A stretch of 64,000 nucleotides of DNA. Source: Streptomyces sp. CB02923 (lineage in GTDB: Bacteria; Actinomycetota; Actinomycetes; Streptomycetales; Streptomycetaceae). The stretch covers positions 491,427-555,426 of the forward strand of contig NZ_LWKZ01000024.1 in NCBI RefSeq assembly GCF_001905005.1. The letters run 5' to 3'. The notes below the pieces were generated by a model. It was not told the DNA's origin and made no database searches. It saw nothing but the letters and a program-made list of their open reading frames with translations. Positions within the stretch are counted from its first letter, which is position 1, and every line of letters starts with the position of its first letter. Position numbers and translations under genes: made by a program. This document shows, piece by piece, positions 24,106 to 32,144 of the stretch.

Positions 24106-24139
24106 GCCGGCTTTCCGAGCACAAGCCCGGAAAGCCGGC
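24106..24139 (+). terminator. Hairpin after the cassette
   Basis: GCCGGCTTTCCG (24106-24117) pairs perfectly with CGGAAAGCCGGC (24128-24139). It lies 160 bases after the acetyltransferase and probably ends the cassette transcript. The rest of the 309-base gap (23947-24255) holds nothing else I can recognise. Confidence 0.6.
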
Positions 24140-24255
24140 GTTGCCGCCCTCATTCTGATCAGGTGGGTAGACCTCACCATTTACCCACCTCGCATTTCCC
24201 GGCACGCTGCCGGGTTCCGATGCCTAACCGGCAAACCTTGGGGGCACGAGCTATT

Positions 24256-26340
24256 TCACACGACCTCGTGCTGAGGCGCGGTGTCTTCGTCAGTCGGCTG
24301 ACCGTCAAAGTCGTCGCCTGCTTCCTCGCCTTCCTCGTCGTCACCGTCCGCGTCGAGGTCGTATGGGTCCTGGGCGATGATCCCGTGTCGCTGGACACTC
24401 CTCTGTTGCCAGACGGGCAGCTTGAATAAGACGTCCTGCAGGACGTTTCGCCAAGCCTCGCAGTCAGCTCGGTCGGCGCCGAGCGAATCAATAGCACGGG
24501 TCCCGTCGTCGGCCCTGACCGCTTCCACAACCTTGACCGCACCCTCGACTGTCTGGATCAAAGCGGCCAAGTCATGCAGTGCATTCCCGAGAATCTCAGC
24601 TGCGTTCCGGGGAGCCGGTGTGAGTGATGGACCTTCGCCAGCAGCTGGGAAGGTGCGACGGAGGTCCGCGTCAGTGACGAGGATGTCGCGGCCGTCGTCG
24701 TTCTGAGTGACCTGTCCCGTCTCGTCCACCTTGCGGCTCCTGCGACCCGCTGCAGAGTCGAGGAGTGTCTGCTTCAGCTGATGCACACCGTGCTGGGTAC
24801 CGCGCATGCGGTCGATGACCTCGCCTGGGTGCCGACGATCGGGTTGATCGTTGTTCTTCGTGCCACGGTCACCCGTGAGCTGGCCGTTGATCACCAGGGG
24901 ATAGGCGCTGCGGGCCGCGAGTTCCCGGGTCGCCGCGCCTGGCTCCCCTTTTTTCACCTCCTCCAGCGCGGCTTGGGCCAGCTCCTCCGTCCCACGAAAC
25001 GTCGCCTCCCAGTCCTTGGCCAGCTCACCCGGGAACGCCGACTGCAGGTACTTCCGCATCCGTTCTCGCTTGCGAGAATCCTCTTCCGAAACCGAGCGCA
25101 TTACCAGAGAGGAAGCTACGTCGAGCAGCAGCTTGGTGGTGATGTTCTTGCGGGTGCTCTGACCGGTGATGGCCACCCGCACAGCTACATGGATCGGCTG
25201 ATCGCGCTCGGCGAAGAGCCGGACAATCGCCGCCGCCCGGACGGACGGGTCGTCGTTAAATCCGGCGGCCTTCGCCTGATCGGGCGTGAGAGCACCGCGT
25301 AGCCAGTCGGCCTTGGCAGGAGTAATCAGTCTTCGCCGCTCGATCTCGTCCACCACGGCGTCCGCGAGAGCCTCGTTCTCTGCAGCTTCACCCCACGGCT
25401 TGGGGGAGTCGACGTGCCGGAGCGCGACCAAAGACTTCACGGCGACGCCGAAGTCAGCGGTGCTGCCGTCATGCGGCTCGAAGCCGACGAGCAGCAGCGC
25501 AGGGAGTCGTTCGCAACGCACGGTGACCGCCACCTTGGGGTCAACCTGTGCCGGGTCGCCCGCGGTCGTGATCGCCTCGTTGAGCTTGCGGATGTGGGAA
25601 CGCAGCTTCGCCGTATCCCGGAGGTAGGGAACGTCGGCGGACCTGAGGTCGAGCAGGTCGTGGGCGCACGTCACGCGGCTCGACCCCTCGACCGTGACCG
25701 GCACCGTTACCCCGGGTGTGCTGTCCTCATGCTGAAAGGTCGTCGCGGCTAGCCACACCTCCGTCATCACTCCCTGATGTCGGAGGGACTCACGCCAGTC
25801 ATTGTGATCGAGCACGTACTCCTTGGACAGCTGTGCCGCCCACGCGAGGTGTTCCTGGTTCGCGAGCTTCTGCACGAGCTCTGGGCGACTCCCTGACGCC
25901 GCGATCGGTTCGACCAACGGACGGAAGCGCGTACTCTCGCCGGTGCCGATCAGGTTCGAGGCCGGGTGTCGGCGCGACGGACCGATTCGCGGATTTCGCG
26001 GGTCCGGGATGAGGTAGCGCGCCCAAACGTCAGCCCTGATGGCCAGGATCACGCCTCCGGGCACCCGGAGCCGCTCCGGTGACTCTACGGCCCGGCGAGC
26101 GGCAGATGGGGCGACGACAGCCTGCGCGAGGGCCAGTGCGGCGGACTCACCCATGGCGAAGTATTCGATAATTTTATCGGCGAGCTTCCGCGTTGCGGCC
26201 GCCAGGGCAGGCAGGGGCAACGCTTCGACGGGGCGGGGCAGCACGGTCTCGCCCGCGCCGGATGGGGGCTCCATCAGGTGTTCTCCGATCTTCGTCCCGG
26301 TGTCCATCCAGGCACGCACCTGGACGCCGTGGTCGTCCAA
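24256..26340 (-). CDS. Large protein of unknown function, ParB-like hints
   Basis: Protein of 694 residues, not recognised. The N-terminal third contains RADVWARYLIPDPRNPRIGPSRR and, further on, VTVEGSSRVTCAHDLL. These resemble the NPR box and the GERRxxAA-type box of ParB/Srx-like nucleotide-hydrolysing domains, but the match is weak. The middle is helical and charged; the C-terminus is very acidic (DADGDDEEGEEAGDDFD). Base composition is a little lower in GC than the neighbouring genes. It lies alone on the minus strand, last of the cargo before the tRNA-Gly-like sequences. The start at 26340 is the longest plausible one; later Met codons at residues 12 and 23 are possible. It could be a regulator, partition protein or defence protein. 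Confidence 0.6.
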   Translation of the reverse strand: MDDHGVQVRAWMDTGTKIGEHLMEPPSGAGETVLPRPVEALPLPALAAATRKLADKIIEYFAMGESAALALAQAVVAPSAARRAVESPERLRVPGGVILAIRADVWARYLIPDPRNPRIGPSRRHPASNLIGTGESTRFRPLVEPIAASGSRPELVQKLANQEHLAWAAQLSKEYVLDHNDWRESLRHQGVMTEVWLAATTFQHEDSTPGVTVPVTVEGSSRVTCAHDLLDLRSADVPYLRDTAKLRSHIRKLNEAITTAGDPAQVDPKVAVTVRCERLPALLLVGFEPHDGSTADFGVAVKSLVALRHVDSPKPWGEAAENEALADAVVDEIERRRLITPAKADWLRGALTPDQAKAAGFNDDPSVRAAAIVRLFAERDQPIHVAVRVAITGQSTRKNITTKLLLDVASSLVMRSVSEEDSRKRERMRKYLQSAFPGELAKDWEATFRGTEELAQAALEEVKKGEPGAATRELAARSAYPLVINGQLTGDRGTKNNDQPDRRHPGEVIDRMRGTQHGVHQLKQTLLDSAAGRRSRKVDETGQVTQNDDGRDILVTDADLRRTFPAAGEGPSLTPAPRNAAEILGNALHDLAALIQTVEGAVKVVEAVRADDGTRAIDSLGADRADCEAWRNVLQDVLFKLPVWQQRSVQRHGIIAQDPYDLDADGDDEEGEEAGDDFDGQPTDEDTAPQHEVV

Positions 26341-26851
26341 GGAGATCGGTCACGCTGCTTCCCGTTCTCCCCCTCGGCTCGCCCGGGCAAGACCCAATGT
26401 GTCCGAGACGGCATCAGCACGCTCGACCGCACCTCCGAGACGTACCGGCTTCGGCTGCCGGCGTTGCCGCCCAACGCCAATATGGCGAAGGTGAGGTGTT
26501 GGAGTCCGCTGATGTGACTGCTCAACCGACGTTAGCGGCGAGGGTGAGAAGCCATCAGGGTTCCCTCATTCACGCCCGTTGACCGCGTGTTTGTGCTAGA
26601 CGATGTGTCCGGTACGGGCTACTTTGCCACAGCAATGCCGACTTCGAACCGCCCTCGCGCACGCCTCTGAGCAAAGCCCTCAGGTGCAGCGCATGCCCCC
26701 TCAGCAGCAAGTCCGCCCGCCGTGCCACTCCCGTGCCAGATAGAACGGTAAACGACGGCCAACAGGGGCCCAGAGGGTTCGCCAGGAACCGCACCCCCAA
26801 TGCGGCGTCTTCGCAGGTCAGACTGGCATTGAGTGCCGGAAAGCCCCCTGA

Positions 26852-26893
26852 TTCCCAAGCTCAGAGCGCGGGTTCGATCCCGTCGCCCGCTCC
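26852..26893 (+). other. 3' fragment of a tRNA-Gly(CCC) gene
   Basis: TTCCCAAGCTCAGAGCGCGGG, then TTCGATCCC and CCCGCTCC, match the anticodon loop (CCC) to acceptor end of a streptomycete tRNA-Gly, with one base apparently lost in the T-arm. No 5' half is present. The first 21 bases recur at 29086-29106. Confidence 0.7.
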
Positions 26894-26899
26894 ACGCGA

Positions 26900-26926
26900 A
26901 AGCCCCAGGCCAGCGGCCTGGGGCTT
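26900..26926 (+). terminator. tRNA-type terminator
   Basis: AAGCCCCAGGCC (26900-26911) pairs perfectly with GGCCTGGGGCTT (26915-26926) around AGC, followed by AGTTGTTGT. It lies 7 bases after the tRNA-Gly fragment and was probably carried with it. Confidence 0.75.
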
Positions 26927-27222
26927 AGTTGTTGTCTAGCCTCGAACAGCGCCCTAACGAAAACAGCTGGGTTCACTGCGACCCGGCGCGCAACCGCGGT
27001 TGCCGAGCAGCATTGTTCGATGATGAGGCTGAAGAGGCATGGCATGGCTCCCTTGGCCCGGCGCTGGAAGGCTCGGCCGATAGCCTGACACACCCCCCTC
27101 TGTTCCCATACCTGGCATCAACGTGGCGGAACAAGGGGAGGGCAGAAGATCGCGGTTCCATCGGCAATGTCAGTACCTCCCCCTAGTCTGCGGCCCCAGA
27201 GGATGTACAAATCTACAGCCAG

Positions 27223-28986
27223 ATGGAGAGCCGGAGGATGGCAACCACCTGTGCTCGGTGTGGCGGCACTATTGGTGCAGACCGGGCATCTCAGGCTAAA
27301 TACTGCGGAGTTGAGTGCCGCGACCGACAAAGCGCCGCAAATAAGAGGGGTACCCGGCGCCCACCGCAGAAGCACTTCATCTGCGTGGTGTGTACCAACC
27401 CGGTCCCCTCCACTCGGCATCGCGCCTGTCAAACCTGCTCCGACGAGTGCGCCGCTGAACGACGCCGCGAGCTAGGCAACGAGAACCGCAGAGCCCAAAC
27501 GCGCCGCAAACTCGCCAACCTCACCAAGACGTGTACATTCTGCCAACAGGAATTCACTCCGCAGTCCATGCCATGGCAGAAGTTCTGCTCCAAACAGTGC
27601 GCCCAGCGGGCAGGCGGAGAACGCGCTGAGCTCAAGCGGCAGGCGTTGCTCTCATCAGGAGACTTCACGGAGTGCGCCCTTGAGGGATGCGGCGGCCCAG
27701 TCGTCGCGCGCGGGTACTGCCGCAGTCACTATGCGCGCTGGCACAAGTATGGGGACCCTCTACACCAAACCGTCCCCCGACAGACGCCCCAATGTGCTGT
27801 CGAGGAGTGCACGAAGGCAGCCGCGGCCTTGGGGCTTTGCCCACGGCACCGACGCCTGCAGAAGCTATACGGGGATGCTGCAGGAGCCAAATGCACCCAG
27901 TGCAGTACCAGATACACAGCGTCTGGGCGACCTGGCTGGTGCGCACGGTGCGCCGCAGAGGTGTTCGCCAACAACGGCTACCGTCCGCTGGAGCCCTTCC
28001 AGGGTAGTAACCAGCCTGTGAAGGTCGCCTGCCTGAGTTGCGGTGAGCTGTCGGCAGTGCTGCTGAGCAACGCAGTCCGAGGTAGTTCCTGCATCCATTG
28101 CTTCCGACGGCTCCGAGCCGGCCGGGACCGGGCTATGCCCAAGTCCGAGGCGGTCCAAGCTCTGGCGAGTCTCCGTCTAGTGCTTGCGGGACCCTACGCT
28201 CGAGCCACGCTCGCAGTAGCTGCCGAATGCCTCGATTGCCGTACTGGCACAACCGTCAAGATCTCCGACATCACGCGTGGACAGCGCCTCATCGGATGCC
28301 GCAGCTGCGCAAGGGACTCCGCTGCCAATACGACTACCTACTGCGCCGCCGGCTGCGGCCGTTCGTTCGGACAGCCGGTCGCCGGGGCACGGCGAAAGTG
28401 GTGCAGCCAGGCATGCATGGAGTACTTCAAGCAGCACGGGAAGCCCTATCCGAAGCATGTGGAAACCCGTCGCTGCAAGGACTGCGAAGCAGACATCACA
28501 GCCAAACAACTGTTGGCAGTCCGCTGTGACGCCTGCCTCCCGGCCTGGAAGAACGAAGCTCGCCGCCAACGCTGGGCAGCGTGTCCGGAACTACGCCGCC
28601 GCCAGCAGGCAGACGCGGCAAACCGGCGCCGGGCCCGGATCCGGGGCAATGGCCGCGAGCGATACGAGCGACTCGACGTGTTCGAACGCGACCGTTGGCG
28701 ATGCCGACTCTGCTTCTACCCAGTGGACCAGGCAGCACAGTGGCCGGACCCTCTGTCCGCCGCCATCGACCACGTCGTACCGATCGCTGCTGGCGGACCC
28801 GATACCTCCGCCAATGTGCAGCTGGCCCATCAGGGCTGCAACTGGCGCAAGTCGAGCAAAGACTCGATCGGAATCGGCCCAGAAGAGTTCATCCACCCGG
28901 CCGTGGCTGCCCGATTCCTCGGCGAGGGGGCCCCGCCCGATTACGCTGATCCGTCCGTGCCCCATCCGTGCCCTTCGGAGCGGTGA
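27223..28986 (+). CDS. HNH nuclease with about ten zinc-binding modules
   Basis: Protein of 587 residues. A series of short Cys-rich modules fills the first 440 residues: CARC/CGVEC, CVVC/CSDEC, CTFC/CSKQC, CALEGC with CRSH, CAVEEC with CPRH, CTQC/CARC, CLSC/CIHC, CLDC/CRSC, CAAGC/CSQAC and CKDC/CDAC, each likely to hold one zinc. The C-terminal part is an HNH endonuclease domain: RDRWRCRLC, then AIDHVVPIAAGG, then NVQLAHQGCNWRK. Multi-finger HNH proteins can be homing endonucleases or defence nucleases. The start is uncertain: the ATG at 27223 lacks a ribosome binding site and the ATG at 27238 has GGAGG directly against it. It lies between two tRNA-Gly fragments. Confidence 0.78.
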   Translation: MESRRMATTCARCGGTIGADRASQAKYCGVECRDRQSAANKRGTRRPPQKHFICVVCTNPVPSTRHRACQTCSDECAAERRRELGNENRRAQTRRKLANLTKTCTFCQQEFTPQSMPWQKFCSKQCAQRAGGERAELKRQALLSSGDFTECALEGCGGPVVARGYCRSHYARWHKYGDPLHQTVPRQTPQCAVEECTKAAAALGLCPRHRRLQKLYGDAAGAKCTQCSTRYTASGRPGWCARCAAEVFANNGYRPLEPFQGSNQPVKVACLSCGELSAVLLSNAVRGSSCIHCFRRLRAGRDRAMPKSEAVQALASLRLVLAGPYARATLAVAAECLDCRTGTTVKISDITRGQRLIGCRSCARDSAANTTTYCAAGCGRSFGQPVAGARRKWCSQACMEYFKQHGKPYPKHVETRRCKDCEADITAKQLLAVRCDACLPAWKNEARRQRWAACPELRRRQQADAANRRRARIRGNGRERYERLDVFERDRWRCRLCFYPVDQAAQWPDPLSAAIDHVVPIAAGGPDTSANVQLAHQGCNWRKSSKDSIGIGPEEFIHPAVAARFLGEGAPPDYADPSVPHPCPSER

Positions 28987-29316
28987 ACAGCGGTCATCAC
29001 AGGTGCGAGCGGAACCTCTCGACAGGTCCGGCGGAGGGGGTTGTCCGCAGATCAGAGGTCATATTGGCGGCCAGAGCGGCGGTGCTTCCCAAGCTCAGAG
29101 CGCGGGGTTGAACCGCGTCCCGCAGCCCGTGACTGGTTGCACCCCACTTCTTACCGGAAACCCAGCGGAGAACCGCAGGCTCAGCCCCTGGACGCGTACG
29201 TCAATTCACCAGACCGGGATTAAGAGCGGATGCGATGGTGGTCGGACGTCAACGGTCCTCATGTCGCAGGACGTAGATGACGAGCTGCACATCCGGCTCG
29301 GGAAGGACGACAACCC
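28987..29316. other. Non-coding stretch with second tRNA-Gly-like fragment
   Basis: No gene is supported here. A short frame starting MSQDVDDELHIRLGKDD (from about 29261) runs into the next gene in another frame and may be chance. The tRNA-Gly-like sequence at 29086 is the only recognised part. Confidence 0.4.
29086..29125 (+). other. Degenerate tRNA-Gly(CCC) 3' fragment
   Basis: The 21 bases TTCCCAAGCTCAGAGCGCGG plus G are identical to 26852-26872; the T-arm that follows (GGGTTGAACCGC) is diverged. With 26852-26893 it flanks the HNH gene as an imperfect direct repeat 2.2 kb apart. Confidence 0.6.
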
Positions 29317-29664
29317 TTGGCTGCCCAACGCTGCGAACGCTGTGACCTCATTATCGGGGCGGGATGCGCCTGCCCGCCCGACGGCTCTGTCCCTCGCATC
29401 GCGCATGAGCGTATATCACCACGGACCCTCCGACCTGGGCAGCCGCCCAGCGCCATCATTGTGTCGCCTGCTGGGAACGCCCATCTTCCCGGCTGCTTCC
29501 ACCTTTCCGACAGCGAGATCTCCTCCCCGAAGTTCGGCTGGCTAGCCGGCCCCGATCCCGATACCTGGTCTCGTATATCGGAGTCCGAGCCGTTGCGGGC
29601 CACACACGGCAACACCGACCGAGTGGCCACCCGCCGCTGCCAAACCTGTGACGCCCACTCATAG
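29317..29664 (+). CDS. Small protein with two Cys pairs, unknown
   Basis: Possible protein of 115 residues. It begins with QRCERCDLIIGAGCACPPDG and ends with VATRRCQTCDAHS, giving two Cys pairs that could form one zinc site. The middle has IIVSPAGNAHLPGCFHLS and FGWLAGPDPDTWSRISE, which read like a conserved protein rather than chance. The start is a TTG with GGAAGG upstream. It lies between the HNH gene and the right attachment site. The function is not known; part of the region could be decayed. Confidence 0.42.
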   Translation: MAAQRCERCDLIIGAGCACPPDGSVPRIAHERISPRTLRPGQPPSAIIVSPAGNAHLPGCFHLSDSEISSPKFGWLAGPDPDTWSRISESEPLRATHGNTDRVATRRCQTCDAHS

Positions 29665-29700
29665 ACCACCGCGCGTCACATGCCTGGTCAGCCGTCTGTC

Positions 29701-29744
29701 ATGCGTGAGCGATGCGTGAGCGATGCGTGAGCGATGCGTGAGCG
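29701..29744. repeat. Four tandem ATGCGTGAGCG repeats (arm-type sites)
   Basis: Four perfect 11-bp copies in direct order, 117 bases before the right att core. Two related copies lie near the left core at 10668-10689. In the excised circle they would flank the core on both sides, as integrase arm sites do. Confidence 0.75.
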
Positions 29745-29786
29745 GACGGCGGAACACGAGGTGCCGGACGTCGGACTCAGCATCAG

Positions 29787-29825
29787 GCCGGGTGGTGCTG
29801 ACCTGCAAGAACAGCACCACCCGGC
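29787..29825. repeat. 14-bp hairpin beside the right att core
   Basis: GCCGGGTGGTGCTG (29787-29800) pairs perfectly with CAGCACCACCCGGC (29812-29825). It lies between the arm repeats and the core. It could be a terminator for the element's last transcript or a host-factor/Xis site. Confidence 0.55.
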
Positions 29826-29860
29826 AGATACGAACACCCTCGATCATGCATTCGACCCCA

Positions 29861-29903
29861 CTCCTAAAGCGGGTGTCGCAGGTTCGAATCCTGCCGGGGG
29901 CAC
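29861..29903 (+). repeat. 43-nt attachment core, right copy
   Basis: Identical to 10545-10587. Upstream of CTCCTAAAGC the tRNA similarity stops at once, so this copy is only the duplicated 3' end. The integrase fragment of a second element follows directly, so it may also be the left site of that element. Confidence 0.88.
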
Positions 29904-29910
29904 CAACGCG

Positions 29911-29942
29911 AAGGCCCCGGAGCGATCAAGCTCCGGGGCCTT
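29911..29942. terminator. Terminator after the right att core
   Basis: AAGGCCCCGGAGC pairs perfectly with GCTCCGGGGCCTT over 13 bp with a 6-base loop, then TTTG. It can serve both the tRNA side and the convergent integrase fragment. Confidence 0.75.
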
Positions 29943-29973
29943 TGACATCCACTTCTGACATCAACTCCCATGG

Positions 29974-30410
29974 TCACTGACGACCGGGGCGCCTCCTGAG
30001 CAGCCGGTCCATGTGGCTCATCGCCTCGCGCTGGGTGTCCTGCACGACGTGCGTGTAGACGTCCATGGTGATGCTGATCCGAGAGTGGCCAAGGATCTCC
30101 ATCACCACACGGGGCGCGACTCCGGCCGCCGTGAGGAGGGTGGCCGTGCCATGCCTGGCATCGTGCGGCCGGATGACTCGGAGGCCGGCGCTTTCAGCGA
30201 CGCGAGTGAAGGACCGGTAGAGGTTCCGCGGCTCGACCAGACGCCCGGTCCGAGTCGTGAATACGTAGTCCGACTCCTGCCACCTCTCCCCCGCCTTGCC
30301 CCGGACGGCCGCCTGCTTCAGCCGGTGCCAACACAGAGGCGCAATGCACAGGCCGGGCAGCGGGACGGCGCGGCGACGGCGGCTCTTCGGATCGTCGTCG
30401 TAATAGAACG
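29974..30410 (-). pseudogene. C-terminal part of a broken tyrosine integrase
   Basis: The reading frame from about 30410 down to 29974 encodes the end of an integrase catalytic domain: DPKSRRRRAVPLPGLC, then the core YVFTTRTGRLVEPRN, HxxR as RPHDARHGTA, His in LGHSR and the Tyr in MDVYTHV. The catalytic domain's first half, with its first Arg, is missing. The N-terminal part continues in another frame in the gene directly upstream, so an internal deletion of roughly 130 codons with a frameshift at about 30410 destroyed the enzyme. It lies 70 bases from the att core, in the same position and orientation as the intact integrase at the left end. Confidence 0.82.
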
Positions 30411-31652
30411 CCAAACGTCGGAGACACAGAGCGGTTCGAGCCGCTTCGCGCCGAGCAGGGACACCAGATAGAGCCGGACGTGCGCCTCGTAGTTGTCGTA
30501 CGTACTGAGCTTCCGCCGAGGCTTGATGACGTTGTCCAGCCAGTACGGCAGCCACTCGGAGAGCTTGGCCGACCGCGTGGGAATGGGCACGCCCTGGTCC
30601 ATCTCGTCGAGCAGAGTTCGGCGCTTGGTGTCGCACCCGGCCCAGGTCTTGCCATAGGCTAACTTGCGGGCCCGTGTCCCGTCCGTCTGGAGGACGTAGA
30701 CCGCGCACTGAAAGCGGCCGTCCTTTCGCTTGGCGACGCAAGACCTCGCGAACCTGACCGAGAAGCCGGCCCTCCCCACTTCCATCTCAAGATCCTCCCC
30801 CCACAATTTCCGACCGAAGCCATACATTTCGTCCAGCCGCGTCCAAATGAACTCCAGTAGCAGCTTCAGTGGATTTTCCGGTGTCGGGAAATAAAACGGC
30901 CACCATCCATCGACCAGAGGTGTCATGTATGGTCGCCCATTGGCCTTCACGAGGGAATAATTACCCGATATGATCAACTGAGGAAAACTTGTCGGGCCGA
31001 ACCCATTCTTCCCGACGTTCTGCTCAAGGTAATCGACCATTGACGATCGGAACGCCCGCTCACTTTTGAATCCGTGCATTCCAAGAATGACTCGAATCGC
31101 AGACATTTGCTCTAGGAGAAGTGCGCGAAATACAGCCTCCTCCTCGTACGGGAGGTCGGCGATACCTTCCAATTCCGAAACAGCCCTTCCCGTCATCTCG
31201 GCAAACGTTCGAGCCGACGGAGCCATGCTGCGATCGGGGTCGTCCAGTTCCTCGTCTCCACTTTGATAATAAGAGTGCTCGATTGCACTGACGGTCTTGA
31301 GCTGAGCGAACGCATCACGAAGCTCGGCCGAGTGGAGATTTTTCTTGACTTCGACGACGGCAATGACATCTTTGACATGCCATACGTACGAGTCGGTGTA
31401 CGGCAGGTTCTCCCCCTCTCCCCGCACCACCATACAGTCAAGTTGACCGGATAGACATCCTCGACCATCGCGAGCAAATCCGGATACCACCCGCAGCCCC
31501 AAGCCAACCGGAAGGGCGCGATTCAATATCTCGGAAGACAGTCCCTCATACATGTCTCCAATGGTCGGAGCATGTTTTACGGGAGCATTATCGAGTTTAG
31601 GTAACTCATCTCGGAGAATTCCTGAAAGAAGGTCGGCAACCGTGCGAATCAC
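30318..31652 (-). CDS. DUF6602 nuclease-like domain fused to integrase remnant
   Basis: Protein of 444 residues in three parts. Residues 1-295 match the DUF6602 type, with a PD-(D/E)xK-like pattern: Asp72 in GQLDCMVV, Glu101-x-Lys103 in AVVEVKK. Residues 306-413 are the N-terminal arm-binding and core-binding parts of a tyrosine integrase (KRKDGRFQCAVYV, then LSEWLPYWLDNVIKPRR and STYDNYEAHVRLYL). The last 31 residues are frameshifted sequence. GAGG lies 5 bases before the GTG. Base composition is visibly lower in GC than in the neighbouring genes. The DUF6602 part may still work; such proteins are seen in defence islands, so a nuclease role is likely but unproven. Confidence 0.72.
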   Translation of the reverse strand: MIRTVADLLSGILRDELPKLDNAPVKHAPTIGDMYEGLSSEILNRALPVGLGLRVVSGFARDGRGCLSGQLDCMVVRGEGENLPYTDSYVWHVKDVIAVVEVKKNLHSAELRDAFAQLKTVSAIEHSYYQSGDEELDDPDRSMAPSARTFAEMTGRAVSELEGIADLPYEEEAVFRALLLEQMSAIRVILGMHGFKSERAFRSSMVDYLEQNVGKNGFGPTSFPQLIISGNYSLVKANGRPYMTPLVDGWWPFYFPTPENPLKLLLEFIWTRLDEMYGFGRKLWGEDLEMEVGRAGFSVRFARSCVAKRKDGRFQCAVYVLQTDGTRARKLAYGKTWAGCDTKRRTLLDEMDQGVPIPTRSAKLSEWLPYWLDNVIKPRRKLSTYDNYEAHVRLYLVSLLGAKRLEPLCVSDVWRSITTTIRRAAVAAPSRCPACALRLCVGTG

Positions 31653-32144
31653 AAGACCTCACCCACAACTTGACCTGCTTCGTACACCATCGGAACCTGC
31701 CTAGGCGCTTGTGCACCCGCAGCACCGATCCCAGTGCTGGCCTCTCGCACGCGCACACCGAGGCATCAGACACATGCCCAGTTCAGCAATGTCGCGTCTA
31801 AACGCACGGCGACGGCATCACTTCAACCACCCTTCGTAGTGTCGCTTCCTGCTCGACACGATCAGGCTCTATGGGTCTCGCACGTGAAATCCGTACAACT
31901 CGATGACCTCCGCGTCGACACCATCCGGCTGCGGACGGCCTTACGCCGAGTGCCCAACTCGGCCCTCTATCCAGACTCGCGTCATCAGCCTCGTTCCTCC
32001 GCACCGAGGGCCGGACGGCATTCCTGCCCGGATGGGCGACGTGATCGCGCCCGGACCTTCACCGGGCGGAGACCACGAGGGCTCAGGCGCACGAAGGCGA
32101 ACCCGTCCTTGTCTCGCCCCCGCTTCTCGATGTGACGTCTTACC
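31653..32144. other. Intergenic region between DUF6602 and NACHT genes
   Basis: These 492 bases lie between two divergent genes. No convincing gene was found, and the frames on both strands have poor codon structure. It should hold both promoters; a possible -35 TTGTCT (32109-32114) precedes the NACHT start. Confidence 0.4.

Larger units (their letters stand above)
26341..27222. other. Gene-poor stretch with tRNA-Gly fragment
   Basis: These 882 bases contain only short unconvincing frames. The recognisable parts are the tRNA-Gly(CCC) 3' fragment at 26852-26893 and the terminator at 26900-26926. The rest is unexplained and looks like decayed sequence. Confidence 0.5.
10545..29903. mobile_element. 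Integrative mobilizable element inserted at tRNA-Arg(CCT)
   Basis: About 19.3 kb lies between two identical 43-nt copies of a tRNA 3' end. The tyrosine integrase lies directly inside the left copy. It is followed by XRE and excisionase-like genes, a DUF3631 replication-type ATPase with an iteron-like region, a DUF2637 protein, MobC and relaxase, then cargo. The direct repeats near both ends fit Int arm sites. No TraB/FtsK-like translocase was seen, so transfer probably needs help. Confidence 0.8.
29665..29973. other. Right-end attachment region
   Basis: Over 300 bases without a gene, but organised: four direct repeats (29701-29744), a 14-bp hairpin (29787-29825), the att core (29861-29903) and a terminator (29911-29942). 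Together they look like the P arm and crossover site of the element. Confidence 0.65.

Noticed and set aside
29734..29958. Small protein containing AGVAGSNPAGGT
   Set aside because: Again a translated tRNA 3' end, together with the direct repeats and the terminator.
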